Source: Bacteroidetes bacterium HGW-Bacteroidetes-4 (GTDB lineage Bacteria > Bacteroidota > Bacteroidia > Bacteroidales > SZUA-534). From it: a stretch of DNA of 64,000 bases. The notes under the pieces were generated by a model. That model did no database searches. It was not told the DNA's origin and was given only the letters and a program-made list of their open reading frames with translations. Positions 9,404-19,806 of this stretch are shown here, piece after piece (position 1 is the stretch's first letter; each line of letters opens with the position of its first letter). Made by a program: the position numbers and the translations under genes. The stretch covers positions 1 to 64,000 of the forward strand of contig PHDD01000009.1 in the NCBI GenBank assembly GCA_002840905.1, read 5' to 3'.

Positions 9404-11233
9404 ATGTCTGCTATTTATTCAGAAGACGCGATAAAAACGCTCGATTGGAAAGAACACATCCGGCGCCGTCCGGGTATGTACATTGGTAAGCTGGGCGATG
9501 GTTCGTCGCGCGACGATGGTATTTATATTTTGTTGAAAGAGGTGCTCGATAACTCCATCGACGAATTTATGATGGGGAATGGAAGGCAAATTGAAATTAC
9601 CATTAACGAAAACGAAGTCTCGGTTCGCGACCACGGACGTGGAATTCCTTTGGGAAAACTGGTAGATGTAGCTTCAAAAATGAACACGGGAGCCAAATAC
9701 GATTCCAAAGTCTTTAAAAAGTCGGTAGGTTTAAATGGTGTGGGTATTAAAGCCGTAAACGCTCTTTCGAGTCGCTTCAACATTAAATCGTTTCGTGATG
9801 GTCAGGTTAAGGCCGTTGATTTTTCTCGGGGAGAAATTATCACCGATTTTCCCATTGAACCAACCACCGAGCCCAACGGAGTTTTAACCACCTTTTATCC
9901 CGACGAGGAATTGTTTGGTAACTACCGCTATATTGCCGAGTACGTAATTACACTCCTGCGTAATTATACCTTTCTGAATTCGGGACTAACCATTACCCTG
10001 AATGGCGAAAAATACATTTCCCGCAATGGCCTCGTCGACTTACTCGATGAGTACATGAGCGCTCCGGGGCTGTACCCGATAATTCATTTAAAAGATGAAG
10101 ATATTGAACTGGCCGTGACCCACGGACGCCAGTATGGCGAAGAATATTATTCGTTTGTGAATGGGCAGCACACTACCCAGGGAGGAACCCATCTGGTAGC
10201 TTTTCGCGAAGCCTATGTTAAAACCATTCGCGAGTTTTATAAAAAAGATTTCGATCCTTCCGACATTCGTTCCGCTATTTCAGCGGCTATAAGCATAAAG
10301 GTTGAGGAACCGGTTTTTGAATCACAAACCAAAACCAAGCTGGGTTCAAAAGATATTGGCCCCAATGGCCCCTCGGTGCGTCAGTTTATTACCGATTTCC
10401 TGAAAAAACACCTCGACGATTACCTGCACAAAAACGCCGATGTTGCCGAGATTCTGTTACACCGTATTCAGGATTCAGAAAAAGAGCGTAAAGCCATATC
10501 AGGAATTCAGAAGTTGGCCCGTGAACGGGCAAAAAAATCGAATTTGCACAATAAAAAATTGCGTGACTGCCGGATTCATTACAACTCGAGCCACGACCGC
10601 AAGCTGGAGACCTCCATTTTTATTACCGAGGGCGACTCGGCCAGTGGTTCCATTACAAAAAGCCGCGACGTGGACACTCAGGCTGTTTTTAGCCTAAAGG
10701 GAAAACCACTGAATTGCTACGGCTTGACCAAAAAAATTGTTTACGAGAACGAGGAGTTTAACTTACTGCAGGCGGCGCTTAACATTGAAGAAGACATGGA
10801 AGAATTGCGTTACAACAACGTAATTATTGCTACCGATGCTGACGTGGATGGAATGCACATTCGCCTGCTGATAATTACTTTCTTTCTGCAGTTTTTCCCC
10901 GATTTAATTAAAAACAAACACCTTTATATTCTCCAAACCCCACTTTTCAGAGTGCGAAATAAAAAGAAAACCATTTATTGCTATTCCGAAGAGGAACGCG
11001 AAGCGGCCATGAAAGAACTGGGAACAAATCCTGAAATTACCCGATTTAAAGGTTTGGGAGAAATATCGCCCGATGAGTTTGTTCATTTTATCGGGAAAGA
11101 TATCCGCCTCGATCCGGTAAACATTAAAAAGGGGGACTCTATTAATGAACTGTTGGAGTTTTATATGGGAAAAAACACTCCCGACAGGCAGCAGTTTATT
11201 ATTGAAAACCTGCGTATTGAAGAGGAACTTTAA
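9404..11233 (+). CDS. parE: DNA topoisomerase IV subunit B
   Basis: A 609-residue ATPase subunit of the type IIA topoisomerase that unlinks daughter chromosomes. The GHKL ATPase has the N-box EVLDNSIDE with catalytic Glu46 and Asn50, and Asp76 in VRDHGRGIP. The TOPRIM domain carries Glu409 in [10 protein letters not shown] and the metal-binding triad region Asp478-x-Asp480-x-Asp482 in [10 protein letters not shown]; the C-terminal [13 protein letters not shown] is typical. I call ParE rather than GyrB because of the shorter length, the divergent [13 protein letters not shown] start, and the immediately following parC gene 57 bases downstream. The two genes probably form an operon. Confidence 0.93.
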   Translation: MSAIYSEDAIKTLDWKEHIRRRPGMYIGKLGDGSSRDDGIYILLKEVLDNSIDEFMMGNGRQIEITINENEVSVRDHGRGIPLGKLVDVASKMNTGAKYDSKVFKKSVGLNGVGIKAVNALSSRFNIKSFRDGQVKAVDFSRGEIITDFPIEPTTEPNGVLTTFYPDEELFGNYRYIAEYVITLLRNYTFLNSGLTITLNGEKYISRNGLVDLLDEYMSAPGLYPIIHLKDEDIELAVTHGRQYGEEYYSFVNGQHTTQGGTHLVAFREAYVKTIREFYKKDFDPSDIRSAISAAISIKVEEPVFESQTKTKLGSKDIGPNGPSVRQFITDFLKKHLDDYLHKNADVAEILLHRIQDSEKERKAISGIQKLARERAKKSNLHNKKLRDCRIHYNSSHDRKLETSIFITEGDSASGSITKSRDVDTQAVFSLKGKPLNCYGLTKKIVYENEEFNLLQAALNIEEDMEELRYNNVIIATDADVDGMHIRLLIITFFLQFFPDLIKNKHLYILQTPLFRVRNKKKTIYCYSEEEREAAMKELGTNPEITRFKGLGEISPDEFVHFIGKDIRLDPVNIKKGDSINELLEFYMGKNTPDRQQFIIENLRIEEEL

Positions 11234-11290
11234 AAACGGAATTACCAATATTCTGTAACTCAAAAAAAGAACGAAGTTAGAAATACAAAT

Positions 11291-13948
11291 ATGTCCGAAG
11301 AATTAGAACAACAAGGAGCAAAGCCGGGAAACGGGCAATCGCATTCGCCTGAAGATGTTAAAACCGATAACCTGCAACACATTTCGCACATAAGCGGCAT
11401 GTATCAAAGCTGGTTTCTCGATTATGCATCGTACGTTATACTGGAGCGTGCTGTGCCACACATTAACGACGGTTTAAAACCCGTGCAACGCCGTATTTTA
11501 CACTCCATGAAACGACTCGATGATGGGCGGTACAACAAGGTGGCCAACATCATTGGAAACACCATGCAGTTTCATCCTCATGGTGATGCTTCCATTGGCG
11601 ACGCTTTGGTTCAGCTCGGACAAAAAGACATGCTCATCGATTGTCAGGGAAACTGGGGAAATATTCATACCGGCGATGGAGCCGCGGCTCCACGTTATAT
11701 TGAGGCTCGCCTGACAAAATTTGCCCTCGATGTGGTGTTTAGCCCTAAAATTACCGAATGGAAATCGTCGTACGACGGAAGAAATCAGGAACCAGTAACT
11801 TTGCCCGTTAAATTTCCTCTATTGTTGGCTCAGGGTGTTGAGGGGATTGCCGTTGGACTGGCATCAAAAATTCTTCCGCATAATTTCAATGAGCTGATTG
11901 ACGCCTGTATTGCTCATTTGCAAGGCAAAACCTTCGAACTTTTGCCTGATTTCCCAACCGGCGGCCTGGCCGACTGCTCAAAATACAACGACGGCTTGCG
12001 CGGAGGAAATGTGCGGATACGTTCACGCATCGAAAAACTCGACAAAAAAACCCTGGTAATTAAAGACATTCCCTTTGGAAAAAACAGTGGAACCCTAATC
12101 GAATCTATCTTAAAAGCCAATGAAAAGGGAAAAATAAAAATCAAAAAAATTGACGATAATACCGCAGCAAACGTCGAAATTTTGGTGCATCTAACACCCG
12201 GCGTATCGCCCGACAAAACCATTGATGCCCTTTATGCTTTTACCGATTGCGAATTATCCATATCACCCAATAGTTGTGTAATTGAATATGATAAACCCTG
12301 CTTTATCGGAGTTAGCGAAATTCTGCGACACAATGCTGATTCTACCAAAGAGTTTCTGCGACAGGAATTACTGATTCGTCTGGGCGAACTCGAAGAACAG
12401 TGGCACATGGCCTCGCTCGAAAAACTCTTTATTGAAGAGCGTATTTACAAAGATAAAGCATACGAAGACGGCACCGACTACGAATCGGTTATTGCTCACA
12501 TTCACAAACGTTTTGAGCCCTTTAAAAAACAATTTGTACGAGAAATCACCGACGAGGATGTGAAAAAACTTTTCGAGATAAAAATGCGCCGCATCCTGAA
12601 ATTCTCGACCAAAGAAGCCGAAGATTTATTGCTCCGTCTCGAAGAGGAAATGACTGAGGTTAAAAACCACCTTAATAATATAGTGGAATATGCCATCAAC
12701 TATTTCCGCCAGATAAAGAAAAAATATGGTAAGGGTCGTGAACGTAAAACCGAACTGCGTAGTTTCGAAAATATTGAAGCTGCCAAAGTAGTGGTTGCCA
12801 ACGAAAAACTGTATTGCAACTACCAGGAAGGTTTTATTGGAATTGGTGCTTCCATGCGTAAAGAAGAATACGTGTGTGAATGCTCCGACATCGACGATAT
12901 TATTGTTTTCCGTAAAGATGGAAAATACATCATTACAAAAGCATCCGATAAGGTGTTTGTGGGCAAAGACATACAATACGTCGGTGTGTTTAAACGCAAC
13001 GACGATCGCACCATTTACAATGTGATTTATCGCGACGGAAAATACGGCCAGACATACATGAAGCGTTTTCCGGTTAAAGGAATTACCCGCGACAAAGAAT
13101 ACGATGTAACCAAAGGTACCGAAGGATCGCGCATGCTGTATTTTAGCGCCAATCCCAACGGTGAGGCCGAAACCATTAAAATTTACCTGAAACCCAGGCC
13201 CAAGCTTAAAAAATTAATCTTTGAACTTAATTTTAGCGATCTGGCCATAAAAGGACGCCAAAGTATGGGGAACATACTGACACGTCATCAGGTGCACCGC
13301 ATTGTACTTAAAGAATCGGGAGTATCAACCTTAGGCGGGTTAAAAATATGGTTCGACGATGTGGTTTTCCGGTTAAACACCGACGAACGCGGCCAATACC
13401 TGGGCGAGTTTAAAGGAAACGATAAAATTTTGGTGGTTACCAAAGACGGCCAGTACCACATGACCAATTTCGATATCAGCAACCATTACCCCGATGATAT
13501 TTTGCGCATCGAAAAATACAAAGGCGGTAAAGTATTTTCAGCCGTATTTTACGATGGGGAACAAGGGTTTTATTACCTGAAACGCTTTGATTTTGAAGAC
13601 ACCAACAAATACACTTCGTTTATTGGTGAGCATAAAGATTCAAAACTGGTATTACTTACCGACGAGCGTTGGCCGCAGGTTCGTTTAACTTATGGAGGTA
13701 AAAACGAAGGCCGCCCCGAAGATGTAATTGATGTGGATGATTTTATTGCTGTTAAAAGCTATAAAGCCCGCGGTAAGAGGCTTTCGACTTACGAGATTAA
13801 GAAAGTGGTTGAAATTGAACCCTTGCAAAAAGAAGCTCTGGAACCGGAACCTGAGATTGAGGATGCCGGAGTTGAGGATATGTCTGACGAAATAGATTCT
13901 GAATTGCCCGAAGGCGATGGAGAACAAATGTCGTTGGGTTTCGATTAA
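11291..13948 (+). CDS. parC: DNA topoisomerase IV subunit A
   Basis: An 885-residue cleavage/religation subunit, partner of the ParE just upstream. The winged-helix region has the conserved GLKPVQRRIL and QFHPHGDASIGDA, and the catalytic tyrosine that attacks DNA is Tyr136 in AAPRYIEARL. A long coiled-coil/tower region follows, then a C-terminal beta-pinwheel-like region from about residue 520 (repeats such as GKYIITKASDKVFVGKD and GQYHMTNFDISNHYP) without an obvious canonical GyrA-box, which favours ParC over GyrA. The last 40 residues are strongly acidic. Length is at the long end for the family but normal for Bacteroidota. Confidence 0.93.
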   Translation: MSEELEQQGAKPGNGQSHSPEDVKTDNLQHISHISGMYQSWFLDYASYVILERAVPHINDGLKPVQRRILHSMKRLDDGRYNKVANIIGNTMQFHPHGDASIGDALVQLGQKDMLIDCQGNWGNIHTGDGAAAPRYIEARLTKFALDVVFSPKITEWKSSYDGRNQEPVTLPVKFPLLLAQGVEGIAVGLASKILPHNFNELIDACIAHLQGKTFELLPDFPTGGLADCSKYNDGLRGGNVRIRSRIEKLDKKTLVIKDIPFGKNSGTLIESILKANEKGKIKIKKIDDNTAANVEILVHLTPGVSPDKTIDALYAFTDCELSISPNSCVIEYDKPCFIGVSEILRHNADSTKEFLRQELLIRLGELEEQWHMASLEKLFIEERIYKDKAYEDGTDYESVIAHIHKRFEPFKKQFVREITDEDVKKLFEIKMRRILKFSTKEAEDLLLRLEEEMTEVKNHLNNIVEYAINYFRQIKKKYGKGRERKTELRSFENIEAAKVVVANEKLYCNYQEGFIGIGASMRKEEYVCECSDIDDIIVFRKDGKYIITKASDKVFVGKDIQYVGVFKRNDDRTIYNVIYRDGKYGQTYMKRFPVKGITRDKEYDVTKGTEGSRMLYFSANPNGEAETIKIYLKPRPKLKKLIFELNFSDLAIKGRQSMGNILTRHQVHRIVLKESGVSTLGGLKIWFDDVVFRLNTDERGQYLGEFKGNDKILVVTKDGQYHMTNFDISNHYPDDILRIEKYKGGKVFSAVFYDGEQGFYYLKRFDFEDTNKYTSFIGEHKDSKLVLLTDERWPQVRLTYGGKNEGRPEDVIDVDDFIAVKSYKARGKRLSTYEIKKVVEIEPLQKEALEPEPEIEDAGVEDMSDEIDSELPEGDGEQMSLGFD

Positions 13949-14001
13949 TTAAAGGAATACGGCAAATCTGTCTTTGAGAGCGGAATTAAAAAAGAAAGCA
14001 A

Positions 14002-14505
14002 ATGCGTATTTATCTGCTGGGATATATGGGGTGTGGAAAGTCGACCATTGGAAAAAAACTGGCCAAAACCTTGGGCATTCCTTTTGTTGACCTTGATGAT
14101 CAAATTGAACAGCAGTCCGGAAAAACAATTGTTGATATTTTTGAACAGGATGGTGAAGCCATTTTCAGAAAAATTGAGCAGCAAGCCTTACACCTCACCT
14201 TTAAGCTTGAAGATGCCGTAATTGCAACAGGTGGTGGAACTGCTTGTTATGCCGACAATATGGATAAAATGCGGGCCAACGGGGTAACGGTGTATATAGA
14301 ACTTCCGGCGAAGGTTTTAGCCGATCGGCTAAAAAATGCTGCAACAAAGCGCCCTTTACTTAAAGACAAGAGCGAAGCAGAACAAATGGCTTTTATCGAA
14401 GAAGCCCTGCTGGTGCGCGAACCCTATTATCGCAGAGCCTGTGTTATTGTAAACGGCATCGACTTAAATGTAAAAACACTGCTGACCTCATTAACACTGC
14501 CTTAG
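14002..14505 (+). CDS. aroK: Shikimate kinase
   Basis: A 167-residue cytoplasmic kinase that phosphorylates shikimate at the 3-hydroxyl in the chorismate pathway. The P-loop is GYMGCGKST (residues 7-15); the shikimate-binding acidic motif is FVDLDDQIE (Asp32/Asp33); the arginine of FRKIE (Arg56) and the GGGTA loop at about 77-81 are the other expected substrate contacts; the lid contains RPLL. Length is normal. It starts 53 bases after parC and could be read through from it. No other aro gene is adjacent. Confidence 0.92.
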   Translation: MRIYLLGYMGCGKSTIGKKLAKTLGIPFVDLDDQIEQQSGKTIVDIFEQDGEAIFRKIEQQALHLTFKLEDAVIATGGGTACYADNMDKMRANGVTVYIELPAKVLADRLKNAATKRPLLKDKSEAEQMAFIEEALLVREPYYRRACVIVNGIDLNVKTLLTSLTLP

Positions 14506-14659
14506 AAAATTTCGCGGCCTCCTTCTTTAATGTTTCCTGACAAATAGCCGGCAACGTAGGAATTTAGAAACCGGACTTTATCAGTGCTTTTTTATTAAAC
14601 CATAAACCCCTATGTGGGTTTATTTGTATAACTTAGCGTGAATTTTAAAAACTTTTACC

Positions 14660-15229
14660 ATGAAACGATTAGTCGCCTATTTTTTGCAGGGCCTGGTTTA
14701 TATTGCCCCCATTGCTGTTACCATTTACATAGTTTACCGGGTTTTTAATGTGGTCGACGGCAGCATTCAACAGTTCCTCGAAGCGTTTATGGGCATCCGG
14801 ATTCCCGGCCTGGGTATCGTTGTGCTCTTTATTTTATTAACCTTTTTAGGTTACATTGGGCAAACCATTATAGCCCGCCCCATAAAAAACCTTTTTAAAC
14901 AATTACTCGAAAGAGTTCCCATTTTAAAGGTTATTTATTCGGCTTTTAACGATTTGTTTTCGGCCTTTGCCGGAAAAGAGAAGAAATTTAACCGTCCGGT
15001 ATTGGTTAAGGTAAACCATATTTCGGAGCTCCACAAGCTGGGTTTTGTTACCGAAACCGATATGTCGCGACTGGGTCTTACCGATTTTGTAACCGTATAT
15101 TTTCCACATTCCTATAATTTTTCGGGCGAGATGTTTATAGTGCCTTCCAATCAGGTTACGCCCGTTGACATACCTGCTGCCGATGTTATGAAGTTTACTG
15201 TTTCGGGCGGTGTTGCCGGATGGGATTAA
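14660..15229 (+). CDS. DUF502 family inner-membrane protein
   Basis: A 189-residue membrane protein. Two hydrophobic helices are evident (residues about 4-27 and 50-72), followed by the family hallmark of a soluble C-terminal domain with FKQLLERVPILKVIYSAFND and the motifs GFVTET and TVYFPHSYNF. The DUF502 family is widespread but functionally uncharacterised. It stands alone; the preceding 150 bases hold no recognisable gene and the following 200 bases are noncoding. Confidence 0.87.
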   Translation: MKRLVAYFLQGLVYIAPIAVTIYIVYRVFNVVDGSIQQFLEAFMGIRIPGLGIVVLFILLTFLGYIGQTIIARPIKNLFKQLLERVPILKVIYSAFNDLFSAFAGKEKKFNRPVLVKVNHISELHKLGFVTETDMSRLGLTDFVTVYFPHSYNFSGEMFIVPSNQVTPVDIPAADVMKFTVSGGVAGWD

Positions 15230-15438
15230 GGCTTTTTTACCACAAAGTTGTAGTTGTTGAAAATCAGACTGGTGGCTGGAAATTGAAATTTTGACATTAG
15301 AGCTTAGAAACCAGACCTGCGACTGAAAGAAAAGGATTTTAGCCAATTTAAAAACGCAAATAACCGTCAATAACATTTTTTACGGGTTATTTCACCGCAT
15401 ATAGTTGTTTTTAAATACAATCATAATAAATTTTATTA

Positions 15439-15446
15439 TATTTTTG
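15439..15446 (+). promoter_or_regulatory. Putative -7 promoter element (TATTTTTG)
   Basis: TATTTTTG matches TAnnTTTG. It lies 28 bases before a short ORF and about 240 bases before the broken DUF4249 gene, so it may be the surviving promoter of this decayed locus. Confidence 0.35.
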
Positions 15447-15474
15447 GTATTGAAAACGATCTAACCAAATCACT

Positions 15475-15597
15475 ATGTATATGAGTAAAAGTACTGGCGA
15501 TGGGTTAAACCGACTAACAAATCCGTTATCAGGCCCTACAAGTATTGAAAGGAAAAAGCTAAATCAATCAATTCGGCTCATTACCCAAATACTTTAG
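15475..15597 (+). CDS. Possible 40-residue small ORF ahead of the DUF4249 locus
   Basis: An ATG-to-TAG reading frame of 40 codons beginning MYMSKSTGDGLNRL and rich in Lys, Ser and Thr. It has no signal peptide, membrane segment or motif I recognise. Its only support is the TAnnTTTG element 28 bases upstream and its orientation with the downstream genes. It could be a genuine small gene, the remnant of a longer gene, or chance. The remaining sequence from 15230 to 15683 shows nothing else coding. Confidence 0.2.
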   Translation: MYMSKSTGDGLNRLTNPLSGPTSIERKKLNQSIRLITQIL

Positions 15598-15683
15598 AGG
15601 GGATTCAATTGTAAACGGAAAATTTGTTCAAAAAAACAACTTGCATTCTTTAAATTAAACAGCCTCATTTAAAAATATATAAG

Positions 15684-16661
15684 TTGAATAAATTTTTATC
15701 CTTATCAGCAATTGTGTTGACTTTATCATACGGTTGCTAACCCAAAGAGCCGTTTCTTGATGCCACTTCTGAAAAAATTGTATTGAACGGATTAATTACC
15801 ACCGACAGTTTATTTGGGGTAACCATAACTCAGAGCACGCTTGTAACTGACCCGGAACACGGAAACGAGTTTCTGCAAAATGCTTCGGGCACCATTTATC
15901 AAAACAACCGGACTCTCGATACCCTGACAAATAGGAGTGATAAGGAAATGAGTGAGCGTAGTTATTATTATTATAACGCAAAAAACTATTTTGCAATGCA
16001 TATTGTTCCTGAAGCCGGAAAAGAATATGAAATAGAGATAAAATACCCCGGCATGAAAACGGTTTATGCTAAAACCACCATCCCTGATAAAGTAACCATT
16101 GAAAAGCTGGATACCACCCGGATTAAGTTACCATTTGTTAATGAATATGTAAGTGATGAAGGGTTTTTATGCCAAATTTCGTTTACCGACCCACCCGATG
16201 AGGAAAATTATTATCTGATAGGTATTATAAAATCAAGATCGCATGATATGAATAGCGATGGAATATGGCATGGAGATTACATGCTTTTTACTTGTGACGA
16301 TGCTATTGTTGAGGAAGAGTTAAAAAGTGGTTCTGGTATATATAGTGTGGCCTTTTCCGATAAAAGTATCAATGGAATGGCTTACAAACTTACATTGAGC
16401 TTGAAATTTCAGGAAATTGGGATTCCTTTATTACCATGGGAACCTGCCCCTTATGACACCATTCGTCGAACTGTGCTGCATTTTAGATTATATTCCATTA
16501 ATAAAGAGTATTTTACCTATATACAGGAACTCAATCTCTTTTATAAAAACTACCGCAACCCGCTGGCAGAACCCACGCAAGTACGATCAAATGTAGCAGG
16601 CGGGTATGGTTTTTTTTCCGGAGCAGCGGTTTCAAGCGATTCGTTGGTGTTCAAATATTAA
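15684..16661 (+). pseudogene. DUF4249 lipoprotein gene interrupted by an in-frame stop after the lipobox cysteine
   Basis: DUF4249 proteins are envelope lipoproteins encoded beside TonB-dependent receptors; their role is not settled. Here the open frame from about 15783 encodes a DUF4249-like body (NGLITTDSLFGVTI, then TYAKTTIPDKV-like and FRLYSINKEYF segments). The same frame extends upstream to 15684 as a textbook lipoprotein signal, LNKFLSLSAIVLTLSYGC, but the codon right after the lipobox cysteine (TGC at 15735) is TAA at 15738-15740. The first codon is also TTG where ATG would be expected. Either a product restarts at a poor internal TTG without export signal, or the gene is dead; I favour dead. 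The neighbouring receptor gene is broken too. Confidence 0.75.
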
Positions 16662-16676
16662 TTTCTAAGGTTTTAT

Positions 16677-19041
16677 ATGCTAAAGTTTCACCTATTTTCA
16701 ATTATACTTTTTACAGCTATTCATTTACAAGCTCAAACCTATTCAATAACTGGATATGTTACCGATTCAGCTTCGGGCGAACGCATTATTGGTGCCAATG
16801 TGGTCGATTTAATCACCAATACGGGAGCCTCTACCAACAGTTATGGTTTCTTTGATTTAAAAATTTCAGGACCAAAGGTTAAAATTGTAGTGTCGTATGT
16901 AGGTTCATTATCACCTTTGTTTGAATTCATAGTAAAACACGATACGCTTGTGATGCTATCGATACATACAACCAGGGAGCTTACCGAAGTGATTGTTGAA
17001 ACCAAATCGAACGCTTATAAGCGATGGATGCCCCTGGGAATGACAGTAATTCCTGTAAAAAGCTTAACGCTGACTCCATCATTGGGCGAACCTGATGTGT
17101 TAAAATCGATTCAGAGCCAACCCGGGGTAAAAGGAGGTTTGGAAGGTTCGGCAGGTATTTTTGTACGCGGTGGGGGTAATGGCGAAAACCTTTTTTTGCT
17201 CGACGATGTCCCTATTTATAACGTGAGCCATTTATACGGGTTCTTTAGCGCATTTAACAGTCAGGCAGTTAAAGATTTAAAGGTTGTAAAAGGTTGTTTT
17301 CCTGCCCGATATGGAGGACGTGCCTCGTCGGTAATTGATGTACGAAGCATCGATGGGAATAATAAGCAACTAAAAGGATCAGTATCCATTGGATTAATCT
17401 CGTCGCAAATTACCTTACACGGACCTTTATTAAGTGAAAAAACAACGTTTATGGTAGCAGCCAGGCGTTCATATTTCGATTTGCTGGCTAAACCCTTAAA
17501 AGATGCTGGTGCTTTGAATAAAAATTTTCCCGATTATTTTTTTTACGATATGAATGTAAAGCTGGCACACGCCTTTTCATCGAAAGATAAGCTTTACTTT
17601 AACTTTTATTCGGGCAAAGACCATATGAAAAATGAGGATGAATTCACTGAGCTTAGTGGGAGCATTTCAAATTATACCGAAAGTAACGTACAAACCTCAG
17701 GTTGGGGAAATACCATTGCATCGGGTCGCTGGAACCATTTATTCGGGAGTTCGCTTTTTGTAAATACTACGCTGGCTTATAGCACCTATAATTATTTTAC
17801 ACAAACCAATTTTAATGCTGCAAACCTTTTAATTTCTGAGCAAGAAACTACCATAAGAAGTTATTTTGCAAATTACAAATCAAATATTGATGACCTGATT
17901 GCCAAAGTTGATTTTGATTATGCCCTGTCGAATAACCATACCCTGAAGTTTGGATTTGGTAATACCTATCATAAATTTAATCCGGGGAACAACCATTACC
18001 GGGTGTCTGATGAGGAATTGAAAAGCTTTAGCGACACGGCATACGCCAACAAAATACTGTATGGCAATGAGTTTTATATTTATTTCGAAGGCCATCTTAA
18101 GTTGAACCAAAAGCTGCTCTCAGAAATGGGGGTTAGGTTTTCAGGAATGCAATCGGGCGAACCTGCCATATGGAATGCAGAACCCAGGGTGAGTATCAAC
18201 TACCTGTTAACACCCGATTTGGTAATAAAAACAGGTTATTCACGCATGAACCAGTACATGCATTTGTTAAGTTCATCGGGGGTTTCAATGCCAACTGATA
18301 TATGGGTGCCTGCGCTTAAAGGTATAAAGCCATTGCAATCGGACCAGGTTAATATTGGGCTTACTTATAATTGGAACGAAAAAGCATTTTTTTTCGTTTG
18401 AAATTTATCAAAAATGGATGCACCATACTACCGATCTGGCTAATGGTTCATCCATAGCATCTGATATGACTCCCTGGTTTGATAAAGTTGTTCAGGGAAC
18501 AGGTTCATCAAAAGGGATTGAGTTGTTGGTTGAAAAACAATTTGGTGACTTGAAAGGGATGATTTCCTACACTTTATCGAAATCTACCCGTCAATACGAT
18601 TCGTTAAATTATGGGAACCCGTTTCGCTTTAGATACGATCGGTTGCACGACCTATCTGTTTCACTGAAATATCAAATTTCGAAACATTGGGATGTTTCTG
18701 CCCTTTGGGTTTTAGGTTCGGGTTATCCGGTAACATTGCCTGTTTCAAAATATTCAGCAGGTATAATAATTCATAACAACGATTCAGATATGGGTGGAGT
18801 GGTTTATGATTATTCCTCAAAAAACAATTATACCTTACCCGTTTATCACCGGCTCGATTTGGGGGTGCATTATAACAATACCAATCGTTGGTGGCAATAT
18901 ACCTGGAGTATTGATATTTTTAATGTTTATAATCGAAAGAATCCGGTTTATCTGTATTACAGTAATAATTATCCAAAGTCATTTAAATATGGAAGCTTTT
19001 TACCTATGATACCTACCATATCCTATTTACTTAAGTTTTAG
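16677..19041 (+). pseudogene. TonB-dependent outer-membrane receptor, frameshifted in a T8 tract
   Basis: Two overlapping frames (16677-18401 and the frame ending at 19041) together make one receptor of about 788 residues. The first part has a signal peptide ending LQAQ, a CarboxypepD_reg-like domain (SITGYVTDSASGERIIGANV), and the plug (GGLEGSAGIFVRGGGNGENLFLLDDVPIYN); the second part holds the last barrel strands ending in YLLKF. The frame is lost at the run of eight T at 18387-18394: removing one T joins AFF to SFEIYQKW and restores the whole protein. TonB receptors import siderophores, oligosaccharides or peptides; the substrate is unknown. Possible explanations are decay, reversible slippage in the homopolymer, or an assembly error. 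The adjacent DUF4249 gene has an independent stop, which favours decay. Confidence 0.85.
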
Positions 19042-19806
19042 TAATATTAATCACTCATCTTTCCTTTATGAGTTCTTTTTGTGCTTTCGATAATTTGCAA
19101 AAGACAAAAAAAATCTCCCCCAACAGCTACACCCCGGCATTTTTAAACGACCAAACAGCACAAGAAACCTTGTTGAATCAGCCTAAAAAAAACAAACACA
19201 TATAGCGCTGAAATAAGGCTACTTCTGGAGTTTTTAGGGTTTTATCCGCCGGAAAAGTGTATTCATTCCCGAAAATAAAGACTTCACAACCGGCAAGTAT
19301 CGACTTTTTCGCGAGCACAAAGGCTTACTGACCTGGAGCAAGGGGTATATTTTCCAGAATCGACCACTTTTACCAACGAATAAGGGTCAATTCTGTAGAT
19401 TTACCCCATCATGCCTCGGAATAAGTGGCCTTTTTCAAGAAAAAGGTCATACTTGCGGGTTGTGATCCCCTTTGGCTGGAGTCTGAAAAGCTACTTTTTT
19501 GGCAAAATTAGGCGTATAAAGTACCGTGCAAAATATGATTTTCAACATCATTAGTCATCACCGAATTATATTTATATCCCTTGTTTCATGGGTTAAAAAC
19601 CCGTGGCTATTGTTATTAAAACCCTCAGGTTTTGCCGTTGATTGAGGCTGTAGTGAGTTAATTTTTTCTTGTTCAATGTTATTTGCCAATTGTAGACTGG
19701 AAACTGCCGGCTGTAATCTACTGGTTACTTATTACTCATTGTTGATTGTACATTGTCAATTGTTAATTGCCCCTTTGTTCACTCACTGTTCATTGTAATT
19801 TACTGC
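19042..19806. other. 765-base noncoding stretch with degraded and low-complexity sequence
   Basis: No reading frame of useful length, RNA gene or clear terminator is visible. The section 19120-19500 has the mixed base composition of former coding DNA but I could not assign it. The section from about 19650 to 19805 is a run of imprecise ATTGTTCATTG / CAATTGTTAATTG-like words, the kind of degenerate intergenic repeat common in Bacteroidota. It separates the broken receptor from gltD. Confidence 0.5.

Noticed and set aside
9404-13948. DNA gyrase (gyrB/gyrA) for the two topoisomerase genes
   Set aside because: Adjacency, ParE length, and lack of an obvious GyrA-box in the C-terminal domain favour topoisomerase IV.
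15240-15360. Words such as ACCAGACCTGCGACTG and CAGACTGGTGGCTGG as an organised repeat
   Set aside because: Too few and too imprecise to define a unit; probably ordinary degenerate intergenic sequence.
15783-16661. DUF4249 protein as an intact gene starting at the TTG at 15783
   Set aside because: The same frame upstream encodes a perfect lipoprotein signal cut by TAA, so the short form is a truncation, not the native gene.
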